NCBI RefSeq assembly: GCF_009602435.1
Contig: NZ_VZDQ01000001.1
Coordinates: forward strand, 53,775-117,774
DNA from: Sediminibacillus terrae
GTDB taxonomy: Bacteria > Bacillota > Bacilli > Bacillales > Amphibacillaceae
Reading direction: 5' to 3'
Length of the DNA: 64,000 nt
The position numbers were made by a program, and so were the translations under genes. Of this stretch, positions 52,994 to 62,334 are shown piece after piece (within the stretch, counting starts at the first letter, position 1; every line of letters starts with the position of its first letter). The notes below the pieces were generated by a model that had not been told where the DNA came from, ran no database searches, and worked only from the letters and a program-made list of their open reading frames with translations.

Positions 52994-53022
52994 AGTATAT
53001 ATTAGTAAATCATAAACGTCAA
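52994..53022 (-). promoter_or_regulatory. Sigma-A promoter of yceI
   Basis: On the minus strand TTGACG and TATACT are separated by exactly 17 bases. Confidence 0.82.
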
Positions 53023-53224
53023 CCTATTTTATTTCGAAACTAGGATAATTTTATCGAATGGGTTGACCTTGCTTAAGCGGCACGGTTGAAAACAGGTTTG
53101 AGGTTTTCTCTTTAAATTATTCACCAAATCGTCTAAAATAGGTAGTAATTAAAGGAATTTTTCAAAAATTTAATAAACAAAACAGAAGCGACATAAGGTG
53201 TAGGAGTAGTAGTAGAAGTATTTT

Positions 53225-53238
53225 TGAAATCGTTTGCA
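53225..53238 (+). promoter_or_regulatory. cre-like site upstream of acsA
   Basis: TGAAATCGTTTGCA matches the CcpA operator consensus TGWAANCGNTNWCA with one mismatch. It lies 25 bases before the acsA start, so it could block transcription in the presence of preferred sugars. Confidence 0.65.
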
Positions 53239-53262
53239 AAAAATTTCGGATGAGGTGATCTA

Positions 53263-54978
53263 ATGGATATGCAACCTATTGCAGCTCGGGAAGGGAATCA
53301 CAATTTAAAGGATTACGAGAAAACAAGACAGTCGTTCGACTGGGAAGACGTGAAAAAAGAATTTAGCTGGAATGAAACCGGCAAAGTGAATGCCGCCTAT
53401 GAAACGATCGACCGACATGCTGAAAATCCTGCGAAGAAAGACCAGACTGCTTTGATATACTCCTCACCAGACAGGGAAGAGACATTGACTTTCCATGAAT
53501 TAAAAACAATGAGTAACAAATTCGCCAACGTACTTAAAAAGCATGACGTGCAAAAGGGGGACAGAGTCTTTTTGTTTATGCCGAGAAGCCCGGAATTTTA
53601 TGCGAGCTTTTTCGGTATTCTGAAGGTTGGAGCCATTGCAGGTCCTTTATTTGAAGCCTTTATGGAACAAGCGGTTCGTGACAGACTCGATGACAGCGGC
53701 GCTTCGATGTTGATCACGACCCCGGAATTGCTCGAACGTGTTCCTCAGGATGAACTCCCGGAGCTCAAGAAAATTGTGCTTGTCGGGTACCATGAGGAAT
53801 CGGATGATAAGTACATCGATTACTTCCATGAGATGGAGCAAGCTTCCGAGGAGTTTGACATTGAATGGGTAGACCTCGAAGATGGCATGCTGCTGCATTA
53901 TACTTCCGGATCAACCGGAAAACCGAAAGGGGTCTACCATGTTCACAATGCGATGATCCAACATTATGCGACAGGGCACTGGGTGCTTGATTTGAAGGAA
54001 GACGATGTTTATTGGTGTACGGCGGATCCCGGCTGGGTCACCGGAACAAGCTATGGAATTTTTGCTCCATGGCTGAACGGGGTGACGAACGTGATACGGG
54101 GCGGCCGTTTCACGGCGGATTCTTGGTATGAAACAATTGCTAAAAACAACGTTACCGTTTGGTACACGGCTCCGACTGCGCTCCGGAAGCTGGTAAGCGC
54201 TGGAGAACAGACAGCGAAAAAATACGATCTTTCTTCGCTGCGGCATGTCCTGAGTGTTGGCGAACCGTTGAATCCGGAAGTGATTACCTGGGGCGTCAAG
54301 GCGTTTGATTTGAGAATCCATGATACCTGGTGGATGACGGAAACTGGTGCGATGTTGATCGTCAACCTTCCAGATATGGATATTCGCCCTGGATCAATGG
54401 GTAAACCGATTCCAGGAATTGACGCAGCGATCATCGATAATGAAGGAAACGAACTTCCGCCCAATCAAATGGGAAATCTGGCAATAAGGCAGGGATGGCC
54501 ATCCATGATGCGTGCGATATGGCAAAACCCTGGAAAATATGAAAGTTATTTCATCAATGGCTGGTATGTGTCAGGGGACAGTGCCTATAAGGATGAAGAC
54601 GGTTATTTTTGGTTCCAGGGAAGACTGGACGATGTCATCAATACATCCGGAGAACGGGTTGGACCGTTCGAAGTGGAAAGCAAGCTGATTGAACATCCAG
54701 CTGTTTCGGAAGCCGGTGTCATCGGGAAACCGGATCCGGAACGAGGAGAAATCATCAAAGCTTTCATCACCCTGAATGATGGCTATCAGTCAAGCGATGA
54801 ATTGGTCGAAGATATCCGGAAGTTTGTAAAAACCGGCTTGAGCGCCCATGCTGCACCACGGGAAATTGAAATCAAGGATACGATTCCAAAGACAAGGAGC
54901 GGGAAAATCATGCGCCGGCTTTTGAAATCCTGGGAATTGGGACTGCCGACCGGAGATACCTCTACATTAGAAGAGTAG
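53263..54978 (+). CDS. acsA: Acetyl-CoA synthetase
   Basis: A 571-residue AMP-forming acyl-CoA synthetase. The phosphate-binding loop is YTSGSTGKPKGV. WWMTETGAM precedes the adenine site, and GRLDDVINTSGERVG is the hinge. The catalytic C-terminal lysine lies in KTRSGKIMRR, the site controlled by acetylation in B. subtilis AcsA. It activates acetate when glucose is exhausted. The ATG follows GAGGTGATCTA. A cre-like site fits carbon repression. acuABC is not adjacent, in contrast to B. subtilis. Confidence 0.95.
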   Translation: MDMQPIAAREGNHNLKDYEKTRQSFDWEDVKKEFSWNETGKVNAAYETIDRHAENPAKKDQTALIYSSPDREETLTFHELKTMSNKFANVLKKHDVQKGDRVFLFMPRSPEFYASFFGILKVGAIAGPLFEAFMEQAVRDRLDDSGASMLITTPELLERVPQDELPELKKIVLVGYHEESDDKYIDYFHEMEQASEEFDIEWVDLEDGMLLHYTSGSTGKPKGVYHVHNAMIQHYATGHWVLDLKEDDVYWCTADPGWVTGTSYGIFAPWLNGVTNVIRGGRFTADSWYETIAKNNVTVWYTAPTALRKLVSAGEQTAKKYDLSSLRHVLSVGEPLNPEVITWGVKAFDLRIHDTWWMTETGAMLIVNLPDMDIRPGSMGKPIPGIDAAIIDNEGNELPPNQMGNLAIRQGWPSMMRAIWQNPGKYESYFINGWYVSGDSAYKDEDGYFWFQGRLDDVINTSGERVGPFEVESKLIEHPAVSEAGVIGKPDPERGEIIKAFITLNDGYQSSDELVEDIRKFVKTGLSAHAAPREIEIKDTIPKTRSGKIMRRLLKSWELGLPTGDTSTLEE

Positions 54979-55015
54979 GCTAAGGAAGCTTGAACAAAAG
55001 CATAGCGGCCAACAT

Positions 55016-55045
55016 AAAAACCGAACGATAATTCGTTCGGTTTTT
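55016..55045 (+). terminator. CCGAACGA-family terminator of acsA, copy 7
   Basis: AAAAACCGAACGA pairs with TCGTTCGGTTTTT (55016-55028 with 55033-55045). The conserved arm upstream reads GAACAAAAGCATAGCGGCC (54992-55010). Confidence 0.85.
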
Positions 55046-55079
55046 ATATCCTTAATAACTTGACTTCACGCTCTTTCAC

Positions 55080-55156
55080 TGAAGTCTGCATATCCTGCCT
55101 CCGTTGGATGGAGATACTTCCTCCTTCTTGCTGGTACGTGTGGAGGGGAAACTTCA
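55080..55156. other. Possible three-way-junction RNA element
   Basis: TGAAGT (55080-55085) pairs with ACTTCA (55151-55156). Inside are two smaller helices: one in TATCCTGCCTCC / GGATGGAGATA and one in TTCCTCC / GGAGGGGAA. It sits between the acsA terminator and the sigma-B-like promoter. Nothing shows that it is transcribed. Confidence 0.3.
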
Positions 55157-55180
55157 ATGTATTTAAATCTTCCATATTAT

Positions 55181-55205
55181 GTTTAAACTCCAAAGGCGAG
55201 GGTAC
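55181..55205 (+). promoter_or_regulatory. Sigma-B-type promoter of the PfpI-family gene
   Basis: GTTTAA and GGGTAC are separated by 13 bases, close to the general stress consensus GTTTAA-N12-15-GGGTAT, about 50 bases before the start codon. Confidence 0.65.
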
Positions 55206-55257
55206 ATTATCGATGTAACCGTAAAACCCTATAGTTTTTCAAAGGAGTGTTGTTACG

Positions 55258-55770
55258 ATGAGTAAGATTGCTTGTGTATTGACAGATATGTTTGAAGATG
55301 TGGAATATACAGATCCTGCCAAAGCATTTAAGGATGAAGGACACGAAGTGGTAACCATTGAAAAGGAAGCTGGTAAACAAGTCACTGGAAAACAAGGTGA
55401 AGCAAAAGTGACGATTGATAAAGGCATCGATGATGTCAATCCTTCTGACTTCGATGCTCTGTTTATCCCCGGCGGATTTTCACCAGACCAATTGCGCGCA
55501 GATGAACGGTTTGTTTCTTTTGCAAAACACTTTATGGACGAGAAAAAACCAGTAATGGCCATTTGTCATGGGCCGCAGCTGTTGATTACGGCTAAAAAAC
55601 TGGAAGGACGCCAGGCAACTGGGTTCAAATCGATTCAAGTGGATATGGAGTACGCCGGCGCCGACTTAAAAGACCAAGAAGTCGTCGTTTGCCAAAATCA
55701 GCTGGTAACCAGCCGTCAACCAGATGATATTCCAGCTTTCAACCGTGAATCATTAAAAGTATTGGCATAA
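55258..55770 (+). CDS. DJ-1/PfpI family general stress protein
   Basis: A 170-residue class I glutamine amidotransferase-like protein. The nucleophile elbow is AICHGPQLL with C103, and a conserved acidic residue lies near the N-terminus (DMFEDVEYTDP, E13 region). The family includes YfkM/YraA of B. subtilis, stress proteins linked to carbonyl and glyoxal damage. The upstream sigma-B-type promoter agrees with that. The ATG has AAAGGAGTGTTGTTACG. Confidence 0.92.
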   Translation: MSKIACVLTDMFEDVEYTDPAKAFKDEGHEVVTIEKEAGKQVTGKQGEAKVTIDKGIDDVNPSDFDALFIPGGFSPDQLRADERFVSFAKHFMDEKKPVMAICHGPQLLITAKKLEGRQATGFKSIQVDMEYAGADLKDQEVVVCQNQLVTSRQPDDIPAFNRESLKVLA

Positions 55771-55779
55771 ACCAATGAA

Positions 55780-55815
55780 AAAGAGGTTGTCCACATAAGG
55801 GCAGCCTCTTCTTTA
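55780..55815 (+). terminator. Terminator of the PfpI-family gene
   Basis: AAGAGGTTGTCC pairs with GGGCAGCCTCTT with two wobble pairs, followed by a short T-rich tract. Confidence 0.7.
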
Positions 55816-55851
55816 GCTTGCAACGATCCTGACAAAAGGGGGAAAAGATTA

Positions 55852-56610
55852 ATGATAGTTAGAAAAAACGGTGATCGATGGGAAATCATTAAACAGCATG
55901 ATCATGCATACTTATCCTTTCAACTTGCATGCCATTGGAGACGTGATGCTTTTCCCTATCCAGCATTAAAACAGGATGTTTTATATGCAATCCGTCATCA
56001 TGATCGGGCCTGGATTCCGCTTGATCAACAGATTGTTTGGAATGTTGCTGAGCAGAAGCCATATGATTTTATTGACTACCCCTTACAGGAAAAACTTCAA
56101 GCATACAGTCGCGGTATTGATCAGGTTGAGGAACAAACTTCTTATGGTGCTATCCTTTGCAGCATGCATTATGTTTCTTTTTTCTCGTCTGACAAAGGTA
56201 ATGATCCCGACATTTCGTCATTCTTGCTTCATGAACAAGAGCGAAGACGCCGGCTGATCTCTTCTTTAACGATAGATTCGCTGGAGGATGCTATGACCTG
56301 TCATTATCGCATCCTGCAATTTTGTGATGATTTATCCTTATATGCGACATTGAATCCTCCCGGTGTGAAGAAATCGGAAGAAATAGACTGGTTCAAGGAT
56401 GGATTTCGTCAGGAATTTTGCTTTGCACCAAGAGGAATGACAGCGGAGTGGCTGACAGACATGGACATACAGGTTAAACCATTTCCTTTCTCTACGGAAT
56501 TTGAAGTAGAGATACAGGTCTTGCGTGTTGCTCCTGAATCCTCACAATCATCGGTTGAATGGAAAAGCGTCTCAAATAAAAACCGGATTTTCCGTTTCGC
56601 TCCAGGTTAA
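55852..56610 (+). CDS. DUF3891 family protein
   Basis: A 252-residue soluble protein starting IVRKNGDRWEIIKQHDHAYLS and containing AIRHHDRAWIPLD and MHYVSFF. This histidine-rich pattern resembles HD-type metal sites and fits DUF3891. The function is unknown. It ends two bases before the convergent DUF421 gene. Confidence 0.85.
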   Translation: MIVRKNGDRWEIIKQHDHAYLSFQLACHWRRDAFPYPALKQDVLYAIRHHDRAWIPLDQQIVWNVAEQKPYDFIDYPLQEKLQAYSRGIDQVEEQTSYGAILCSMHYVSFFSSDKGNDPDISSFLLHEQERRRRLISSLTIDSLEDAMTCHYRILQFCDDLSLYATLNPPGVKKSEEIDWFKDGFRQEFCFAPRGMTAEWLTDMDIQVKPFPFSTEFEVEIQVLRVAPESSQSSVEWKSVSNKNRIFRFAPG

Positions 56611-56611
56611 G

Positions 56612-57229
56612 TCACTTAAGTTTTTTTGAATGGTCTGTTTGATGGTTGGCAGTGATTTCTTCAAAAAGATTTTGCTGTTGTTGAGATGTCTGTTTTGGTT
56701 GCTGTGTATTATCCATCACTGCCGGGTTCAGCATGCTTGGATGAATCATTTTTTTAAATTCCCCTACGGTGAGTGGACGGGCATCCTCCGTCAATTCATA
56801 TCCAAGCTGCCCATTCGGTTCGATTGTTGCCGTTTTGAGATCGGAAAGCTTGGAAATCCCTTGCTGCCGGAGAAACATTTCGAGTTGGTCGACAGTAAGC
56901 CGGTTCTTGTTAAAGTTTTTCGTTTCCAGCTGTCCGTTTTGAATGAGGATTTTTGATTTACCAGTAATAAACTTTTCCACAACGTTGAATTTAAGTTGAA
57001 GCCACTCGATAACGATCAGGGTGAAAACAAAAATGGCGGCAACAATAATCGTTCGGATTACGCTCCTTTCCACGATTGGTTGAATGATAACCGAACCAAT
57101 CGAAATCATCACTACGGTCTGTGCCAATGTCATTTGTGAAATGGATTTTCTTCCGGAAATACGCAACAATAATACTCCCGATAGCACCAAAATCACCGAT
57201 TTAAATACAAACTGGAAGTCCAAATTCAC
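56612..57229 (-). CDS. DUF421 (YetF-type) membrane protein
   Basis: A 205-residue protein with two to three N-terminal membrane helices (VILVLSGVLLLRISGRKSISQMT) and a cytoplasmic domain containing GKSKILIQNGQLETKNFNKNRLTVDQLEMFLR, typical of DUF421. A Gln-rich tail follows. Relatives are spore or envelope proteins in bacilli with no firm role. It starts with GTG after AAGGTGATGAC. Confidence 0.88.
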   Translation of the reverse strand: MNLDFQFVFKSVILVLSGVLLLRISGRKSISQMTLAQTVVMISIGSVIIQPIVERSVIRTIIVAAIFVFTLIVIEWLQLKFNVVEKFITGKSKILIQNGQLETKNFNKNRLTVDQLEMFLRQQGISKLSDLKTATIEPNGQLGYELTEDARPLTVGEFKKMIHPSMLNPAVMDNTQQPKQTSQQQQNLFEEITANHQTDHSKKLK

Positions 57230-57337
57230 GTCATCACCTTCTCTTTCTGCCTTCTATTTTCTTTTAGTTTGAGCTGCTTCCAGCCAATTTAACAATGGTA
57301 TCAAAAGGTAAATCAATCGGAACGGTTATATAAACAA

Positions 57338-57368
57338 AAAAAACCAGGATGCAGATTATCCTGGTTTT
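57338..57368 (-). terminator. Terminator of sleL
   Basis: An 11-bp stem (about 57340-57350 with 57358-57368), with a T run on the minus strand. It overlaps the stop codon of sleL. Confidence 0.88.
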
Positions 57369-58645
57369 ACTATGTCAAAGTTTGCGTCAAGCAGCTGCCA
57401 GTTTTGAGGAAAGGCCAATCCCAGTTTCCAATAGCTAATCCCCCGAAGTCCTAATTCTTTAATCAAGTCGAACTTGGCTTGGATGGAGCGGGCGTCTTCA
57501 AACCATACTTCATGCCGGTTTCCTTCGTCGTCCGTATAATGAAAAAATGGAGCTTGGTCGGTCTCATCGTACTCAATGGCAACATTTTCGTTTCGGGCCA
57601 GGGTGATTGCCTGTTGAGGGCTTAGCGCCTGGGCATAATCTCCGCCTGGTTCGAATGGCAGCGTCCAGTCATATCCGTAGAGGTTTTGACCAAGCAAAAT
57701 TTTTTCAGCAGGCATTTCGGTCAATGCATATTCTACCACTTCCCGCACCGGCCCGATCGGTGACACAGCCATAGGCGGACCGCCGCTATATCCCCATTCA
57801 TAGGTCATCAACACAACAAAATCTGCGATTTCCCCGTGGGCAGCATAGTCATGGGCCTCATACCACGCTCCGGTTTGTTCGGCACTTGTTTTCGGAGCGA
57901 GAGCAGTGGACATCAATAATCCTGCTTCACTCAAACGTTGCTTGGCTCTTCTTAGAAAATTGTTGTAGTCTTCACGAGTATCCGGTGGAAGAAATTCAAA
58001 ATCGAAATGGACGTCTCGATAACCGCCGGCTTCGGCTGTGCTTACAATTTCATTCAAAAGCGTGTTTTCTACTTGCCGGTTCGTTATGATTTCCCTGCCT
58101 AATTCTGCGCTAAATGCTCCCTCTTCCAAATTGGTAACTACCAGGACCAGACCGGCATTGTTGTTTGCGGCAATTTGCCGGAAGTTATCTAACGGTGGAG
58201 GAATCAAGGTGCCGTCACGATTTATCCGATAACTGAAAGGGGACAAGTAAGTAAGATACTGTGTATTCTTCTCCGCCGCATTGATCAAGGTCTCGGAGAC
58301 TGTTTCGCCGTACGGTTCGATATAGGCATTAACTTCCGTCCTGGTCTTGGGCTGCTGGGGGATAAATAGAGGAAATCCAACTTGAAGTTCAAGATTGGGG
58401 GAAATATTGTTGGCATTGGCAAGTTGTTGTACAGACACTCCGAATCGCTGGCCGATCGAATATAAACTGTCCCCGGGCTGGACACGGTAAATATTCCCCT
58501 GGAGCGGAACAACCAACGTCTGTCCGACAACTAAATTGCCGGGAGCATCCAGTTCATTTACGGCCTGCAATGACGCCACGGTGGTGCCGTACATCATCGC
58601 TATCGCATATAAGGACTCTCCCGGCGCAACTACATGGATTTGCAC
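57356..58645 (-). CDS. sleL: Spore cortex-lytic enzyme SleL (YaaH-type N-acetylglucosaminidase)
   Basis: A 429-residue protein with two LysM repeats (IHVVAPGESLYAIAMMYG and YRVQPGDSLYSIGQRFG) and a GH18 domain whose catalytic motif reads DVHFDFEF. There is no signal peptide. It degrades cortex peptidoglycan during germination. I chose the GTG at 58645 because GGAGGAAGGAAT lies just upstream; the ATG fourteen codons earlier lacks a site. Matches yaaH in position next to yaaI and tadA. Confidence 0.93.
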   Translation of the reverse strand: MQIHVVAPGESLYAIAMMYGTTVASLQAVNELDAPGNLVVGQTLVVPLQGNIYRVQPGDSLYSIGQRFGVSVQQLANANNISPNLELQVGFPLFIPQQPKTRTEVNAYIEPYGETVSETLINAAEKNTQYLTYLSPFSYRINRDGTLIPPPLDNFRQIAANNNAGLVLVVTNLEEGAFSAELGREIITNRQVENTLLNEIVSTAEAGGYRDVHFDFEFLPPDTREDYNNFLRRAKQRLSEAGLLMSTALAPKTSAEQTGAWYEAHDYAAHGEIADFVVLMTYEWGYSGGPPMAVSPIGPVREVVEYALTEMPAEKILLGQNLYGYDWTLPFEPGGDYAQALSPQQAITLARNENVAIEYDETDQAPFFHYTDDEGNRHEVWFEDARSIQAKFDLIKELGLRGISYWKLGLAFPQNWQLLDANFDIVKPG

Positions 58646-58716
58646 ATTCCTTCCTCCTCTGAAAATAACATTTTTCTCCGTTATCATCTTATGTGCAGAG
58701 GAAGGAACATATGCTT

Positions 58717-59250
58717 TTAAACAGGATCAATATCTGCGCCAAGTTTTTCAGCCATCAGCGCGAGGGCCCGGTCGTTCTGTTGCTCCTCGTTGGAGGCGAT
58801 ACAGTTTTTTGGTACACTGATACTATACTCACGCATATGAGCATCGTTGGCCGTGAACAGTACACAAAAGTCACCAGCGATACCGGCGATGATGATATGG
58901 TTTACGTTTAATTCTTTCAATAAAGATTCGAGCGCTGTACCATAGAATCCAGAATGTTTTGGTTTTATCAGGAAATAATCATCGGATGCAGGCTGCATTT
59001 GATCGATGATTTGTTTGTTTTGTTCATTGCGGCAGTAATCACTGACTTTTTGAAAGTCCGATTGCCAGATGCCATAATGGTCATTTACATAAATAATAGG
59101 AATAGACTGCTGATACGCAAACTCTTTCAATTTTTTCAGGTTGGGGAGGATCTTCTTGGTGTTTTCCAACAACTGTGGACCCTCCGGAAAATCAAAGTCA
59201 TTGATGATGTCTACAATGACCACGGCCGCATCATTTCTGTCTGTTTCCAT
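58717..59250 (-). CDS. yaaI: Isochorismatase-family cysteine hydrolase YaaI
   Basis: A 177-residue protein with the catalytic triad of the family: D14 (VDIINDF), K98 (KPKHSGFYGT) and C129 (GIAGDFCVLFTA). The substrate is unknown; relatives hydrolyse isochorismate or amides such as nicotinamide. It diverges from tadA and lies next to sleL, as in B. subtilis. Confidence 0.92.
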   Translation of the reverse strand: METDRNDAAVVIVDIINDFDFPEGPQLLENTKKILPNLKKLKEFAYQQSIPIIYVNDHYGIWQSDFQKVSDYCRNEQNKQIIDQMQPASDDYFLIKPKHSGFYGTALESLLKELNVNHIIIAGIAGDFCVLFTANDAHMREYSISVPKNCIASNEEQQNDRALALMAEKLGADIDPV

Positions 59251-59323
59251 GACTTCACTCCTCTCTTCCTTATTATTTATCTTTTTCTTGATGTTTGAAA
59301 CCTTCGAATGAAAAGTGGGATGA

Positions 59324-59803
<480 letters not shown>

Positions 59804-59822
59804 GGCTTCCAGTCTCTACCTA

Positions 59823-59851
59823 TTGCATTTTTGGATGAAAGTCGTTATACT
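59823..59851 (+). promoter_or_regulatory. Sigma-A promoter of SRP RNA
   Basis: TTGCAT and TATACT with exactly 17-base spacing, about 45 bases upstream of the mature RNA. Confidence 0.8.
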
Positions 59852-59896
59852 ATGAATTGCGCTATTAAAGCGCCACAAATAATTGTTAGCAAATTT

Positions 59897-60164
59897 GTCG
59901 TGCTAGGCGGGGAGGTAGCGGTGCCCTGTACTCGCAATCCGCTATAGCGAGGCTGAATCCCCATCCGAGGTAGTATGACATTAAGGTCTGCCTCAAGGGA
60001 TTGGTGCTGACACCCGGGTCCTGCGCAACGGGAACCCGTGAACCCTGTCAGGTCCGGAAGGAAGCAGCAGTAAGCGGTCCTTCTTGTGTGCCGCGGGGAA
60101 GCCCGGGTCGAGCCATGAACTTGAGTAACGCTTAGGGTCGTACTATCGACGATGGGTGCACGGC
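59897..60164 (+). ncRNA. scr: Signal recognition particle RNA, large bacterial type
   Basis: About 268 nt. The 5' Alu part reads GGCGGGGAGGTAGCGGTGCC, and the S-domain tip contains GTCAGGTCCGGAAGGAAGC. The 3' end GGTGCACGGC closes the long helix. It is homologous to the 271-nt scRNA of B. subtilis and lies upstream of dnaX as there. Ends are approximate to a few bases. Confidence 0.95.
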
Positions 60165-60188
60165 TTTACTTATTGAATACATGCTAGT

Positions 60189-60218
60189 GAACCTCTTGTC
60201 TCAGGGCAAGAGGTTTTT
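60189..60218 (+). terminator. Terminator of SRP RNA
   Basis: GAACCTCTTG pairs with CAAGAGGTTTTT. Confidence 0.88.
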
Positions 60219-60291
60219 CGTATAGAAGGTTTCCAACCGCAACATAATTCAGTTATAATTAAGAGAGCAATCAAAAAGGGGCAAGTATTGA

Positions 60292-61983
60292 ATGAGCTAT
60301 CAGGCACTGTATCGAGTCTGGCGTCCAAGGAGCTTTTCTGATGTCGTCGGACAAACCCATATTACCCGTACATTGCAAAATGCCATCGTCCAGCAGAAGT
60401 TTTCGCATGCCTATTTGTTTTCAGGACCTCGGGGTACAGGCAAGACCAGTGCTGCCAAGATATTTGCGAAAACCGTAAACTGTGAACATGCACCAGTGAA
60501 GGAACCGTGTAACGAATGCGCGGCATGTCTGGGAATACAGGACGGCTCCATTTCCGATGTAATCGAAATCGATGCCGCATCCAACAATGGAGTGGAACAG
60601 ATCCGGGATATCCGGGACAAAGTGAAGTATGCACCAAGTGCAGTCGCTTACAAAGTCTATATTATCGATGAAGTCCACATGCTGTCGATGGGCGCTTTTA
60701 ATGCCTTGTTGAAAACATTGGAGGAGCCGCCCAAGCATGTCATTTTTATTCTGGCGACCACGGAACCGCATAAAATACCATTAACGATCATTTCCCGCTG
60801 TCAGCGATTTGACTTTAAACGGATCACTCCTTCATCGATCGTCGAGCGTATGCAGACAATCGTCGAAGCAGAAGGTATCAAGACAACCAGGGAAGCTCTT
60901 GAATCTGTGGCACTTTCTGCTGAAGGAGGGATGCGGGATGCGCTCAGCTTGTTGGATCAGGCGATATCTTACAGTGAAGATGAGGTAAGTCTGGAGGATG
61001 TCCTGGCCGTTACCGGGTCGGTCTCACAGGAAAAACTGACGCTTGTGACCGAGGCGATGTATCGACAGGAAATTCAACAGGCGTTGCGTTATGTGGATGA
61101 TTTGATCCAGGAAGGAAAGGATCCGGGACGCTTTGTATTTGACTTGATTTACTATTTGCGTGATTTACTGCTATACCAAAGTGCGCCAGATCTGGAGAAT
61201 ATTTTGGAACGTGCTTTGCTGACTGACAGTTTCAAACAGCTTGCCGCGGAAGTCAATGCTGACTGGATCCAGGAAGCAATCAGGCAGCTGAATGAATGTC
61301 AACAGGAAATAAAGTGGACAAATAGTCCCAAGGTATTCATTGAAATAGCCGTATTAAATATCTCTGATCAGCAAAAAGCTTCCAGTGGAACGTCCGCTGA
61401 AGCCGTTGACAAGTTGACAAGAAAATTGGCCCAACTGGAAAAAGAAATGCAGGAAGTAAAGAAAAATGGTGTGGCGGTCCAGCATGCTGATGCTCCTTCG
61501 CCAGCACAACCGCGTCCGCAGCAACGGGCAACAAAAAACAGTTATAAAATTCCGTTTGAACGAATACGTCAAGTATTGAAGGAAGCCTCTAAGACAGAGT
61601 TGAAGAATGTGCAGTCTCAGTGGGCGAATTTCATGAATATGCTGAAGAAACAAAGTGCCCCTGCCCATGCAACAATCCAGAACAGTAAGCCCCGGGCTGC
61701 ATCGAGCCAGGCTCTAGTTGTAGCATTTAAGTACGAAATCCATTGTTCACTTGCTTTAGACCATAAACAAGCGATAGAATCGTTATTAGCGGAGGTCATC
61801 GGTAAATCACTGACGGTGATTCCGATACCGGAAGCGAATTGGCAAGAACTCAGAGAAGAATATATCAGCAAGCAAAAACAGCAGGAAACGGAAGAGCAAG
61901 GGGAATCCTCCCAGGAGGAAGATCCGTTGGTTGCCGAAGCAAGAAAGCTCGCTGGTGATGATTTATTAGAAATTCATGATTAA
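60292..61983 (+). CDS. dnaX: DNA polymerase III gamma/tau subunit
   Basis: A 563-residue clamp loader. AAA+ Walker A GPRGTGKTSAAKIFA, a zinc module with four cysteines (CEHAPVKEPCNECAAC), Walker B and the arginine-finger SRC motif IISRCQRFDF. The tau-specific C-terminal part follows. No obvious slippery heptamer is present. It is the first gene of dnaX-ebfC-recR. Confidence 0.97.
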   Translation: MSYQALYRVWRPRSFSDVVGQTHITRTLQNAIVQQKFSHAYLFSGPRGTGKTSAAKIFAKTVNCEHAPVKEPCNECAACLGIQDGSISDVIEIDAASNNGVEQIRDIRDKVKYAPSAVAYKVYIIDEVHMLSMGAFNALLKTLEEPPKHVIFILATTEPHKIPLTIISRCQRFDFKRITPSSIVERMQTIVEAEGIKTTREALESVALSAEGGMRDALSLLDQAISYSEDEVSLEDVLAVTGSVSQEKLTLVTEAMYRQEIQQALRYVDDLIQEGKDPGRFVFDLIYYLRDLLLYQSAPDLENILERALLTDSFKQLAAEVNADWIQEAIRQLNECQQEIKWTNSPKVFIEIAVLNISDQQKASSGTSAEAVDKLTRKLAQLEKEMQEVKKNGVAVQHADAPSPAQPRPQQRATKNSYKIPFERIRQVLKEASKTELKNVQSQWANFMNMLKKQSAPAHATIQNSKPRAASSQALVVAFKYEIHCSLALDHKQAIESLLAEVIGKSLTVIPIPEANWQELREEYISKQKQQETEEQGESSQEEDPLVAEARKLAGDDLLEIHD

Positions 61984-61998
61984 TAAGGAGGGTTTTCC

Positions 61999-62322
61999 AT
62001 GCGTGGTGGTGGAAATATGAATAAAATGATGAAGCAAATGCAGAAAATGCAAAAAGATATGATGAAAGCTCAGGAAGAACTTCAAGAAATGAGTTTTGAA
62101 GGTGCTGCCGGCGGGGGTATGGTAAAAGTAACAGCAAACGGGAAAAAGGAAATTACCGACATTCAAATAAACGAAGAAGTGGTGGACCCGGATGATCTGG
62201 ATATGCTCCAGGATTTGATTCTGGCCGCAACGAACGACGTATTGAAACAGGTTGAAGACAAAACAAATGATACTATGGGACAGTTCACGAAAGGTTTAAA
62301 CATGCCTGGAGGAATGTTCTAG
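61999..62322 (+). CDS. YbaB/EbfC family nucleoid-associated protein (YaaK)
   Basis: A 107-residue protein starting with a Met/Lys/Gln-rich helix ([20 protein letters not shown]) and ending PGGMF. It is a small dimeric DNA-binding protein always found between dnaX and recR. It starts at an ATG behind GGAGGGTTTTCC, 15 bases after dnaX. Confidence 0.95.
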   Translation: MRGGGNMNKMMKQMQKMQKDMMKAQEELQEMSFEGAAGGGMVKVTANGKKEITDIQINEEVVDPDDLDMLQDLILAATNDVLKQVEDKTNDTMGQFTKGLNMPGGMF

Positions 62323-62334
62323 GAGGTATGCTTC

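Noticed and set aside
60292..61983. Programmed frameshift in dnaX
   Set aside because: I found no slippery heptamer with a following hairpin; the full-length product has the expected tau-like size.
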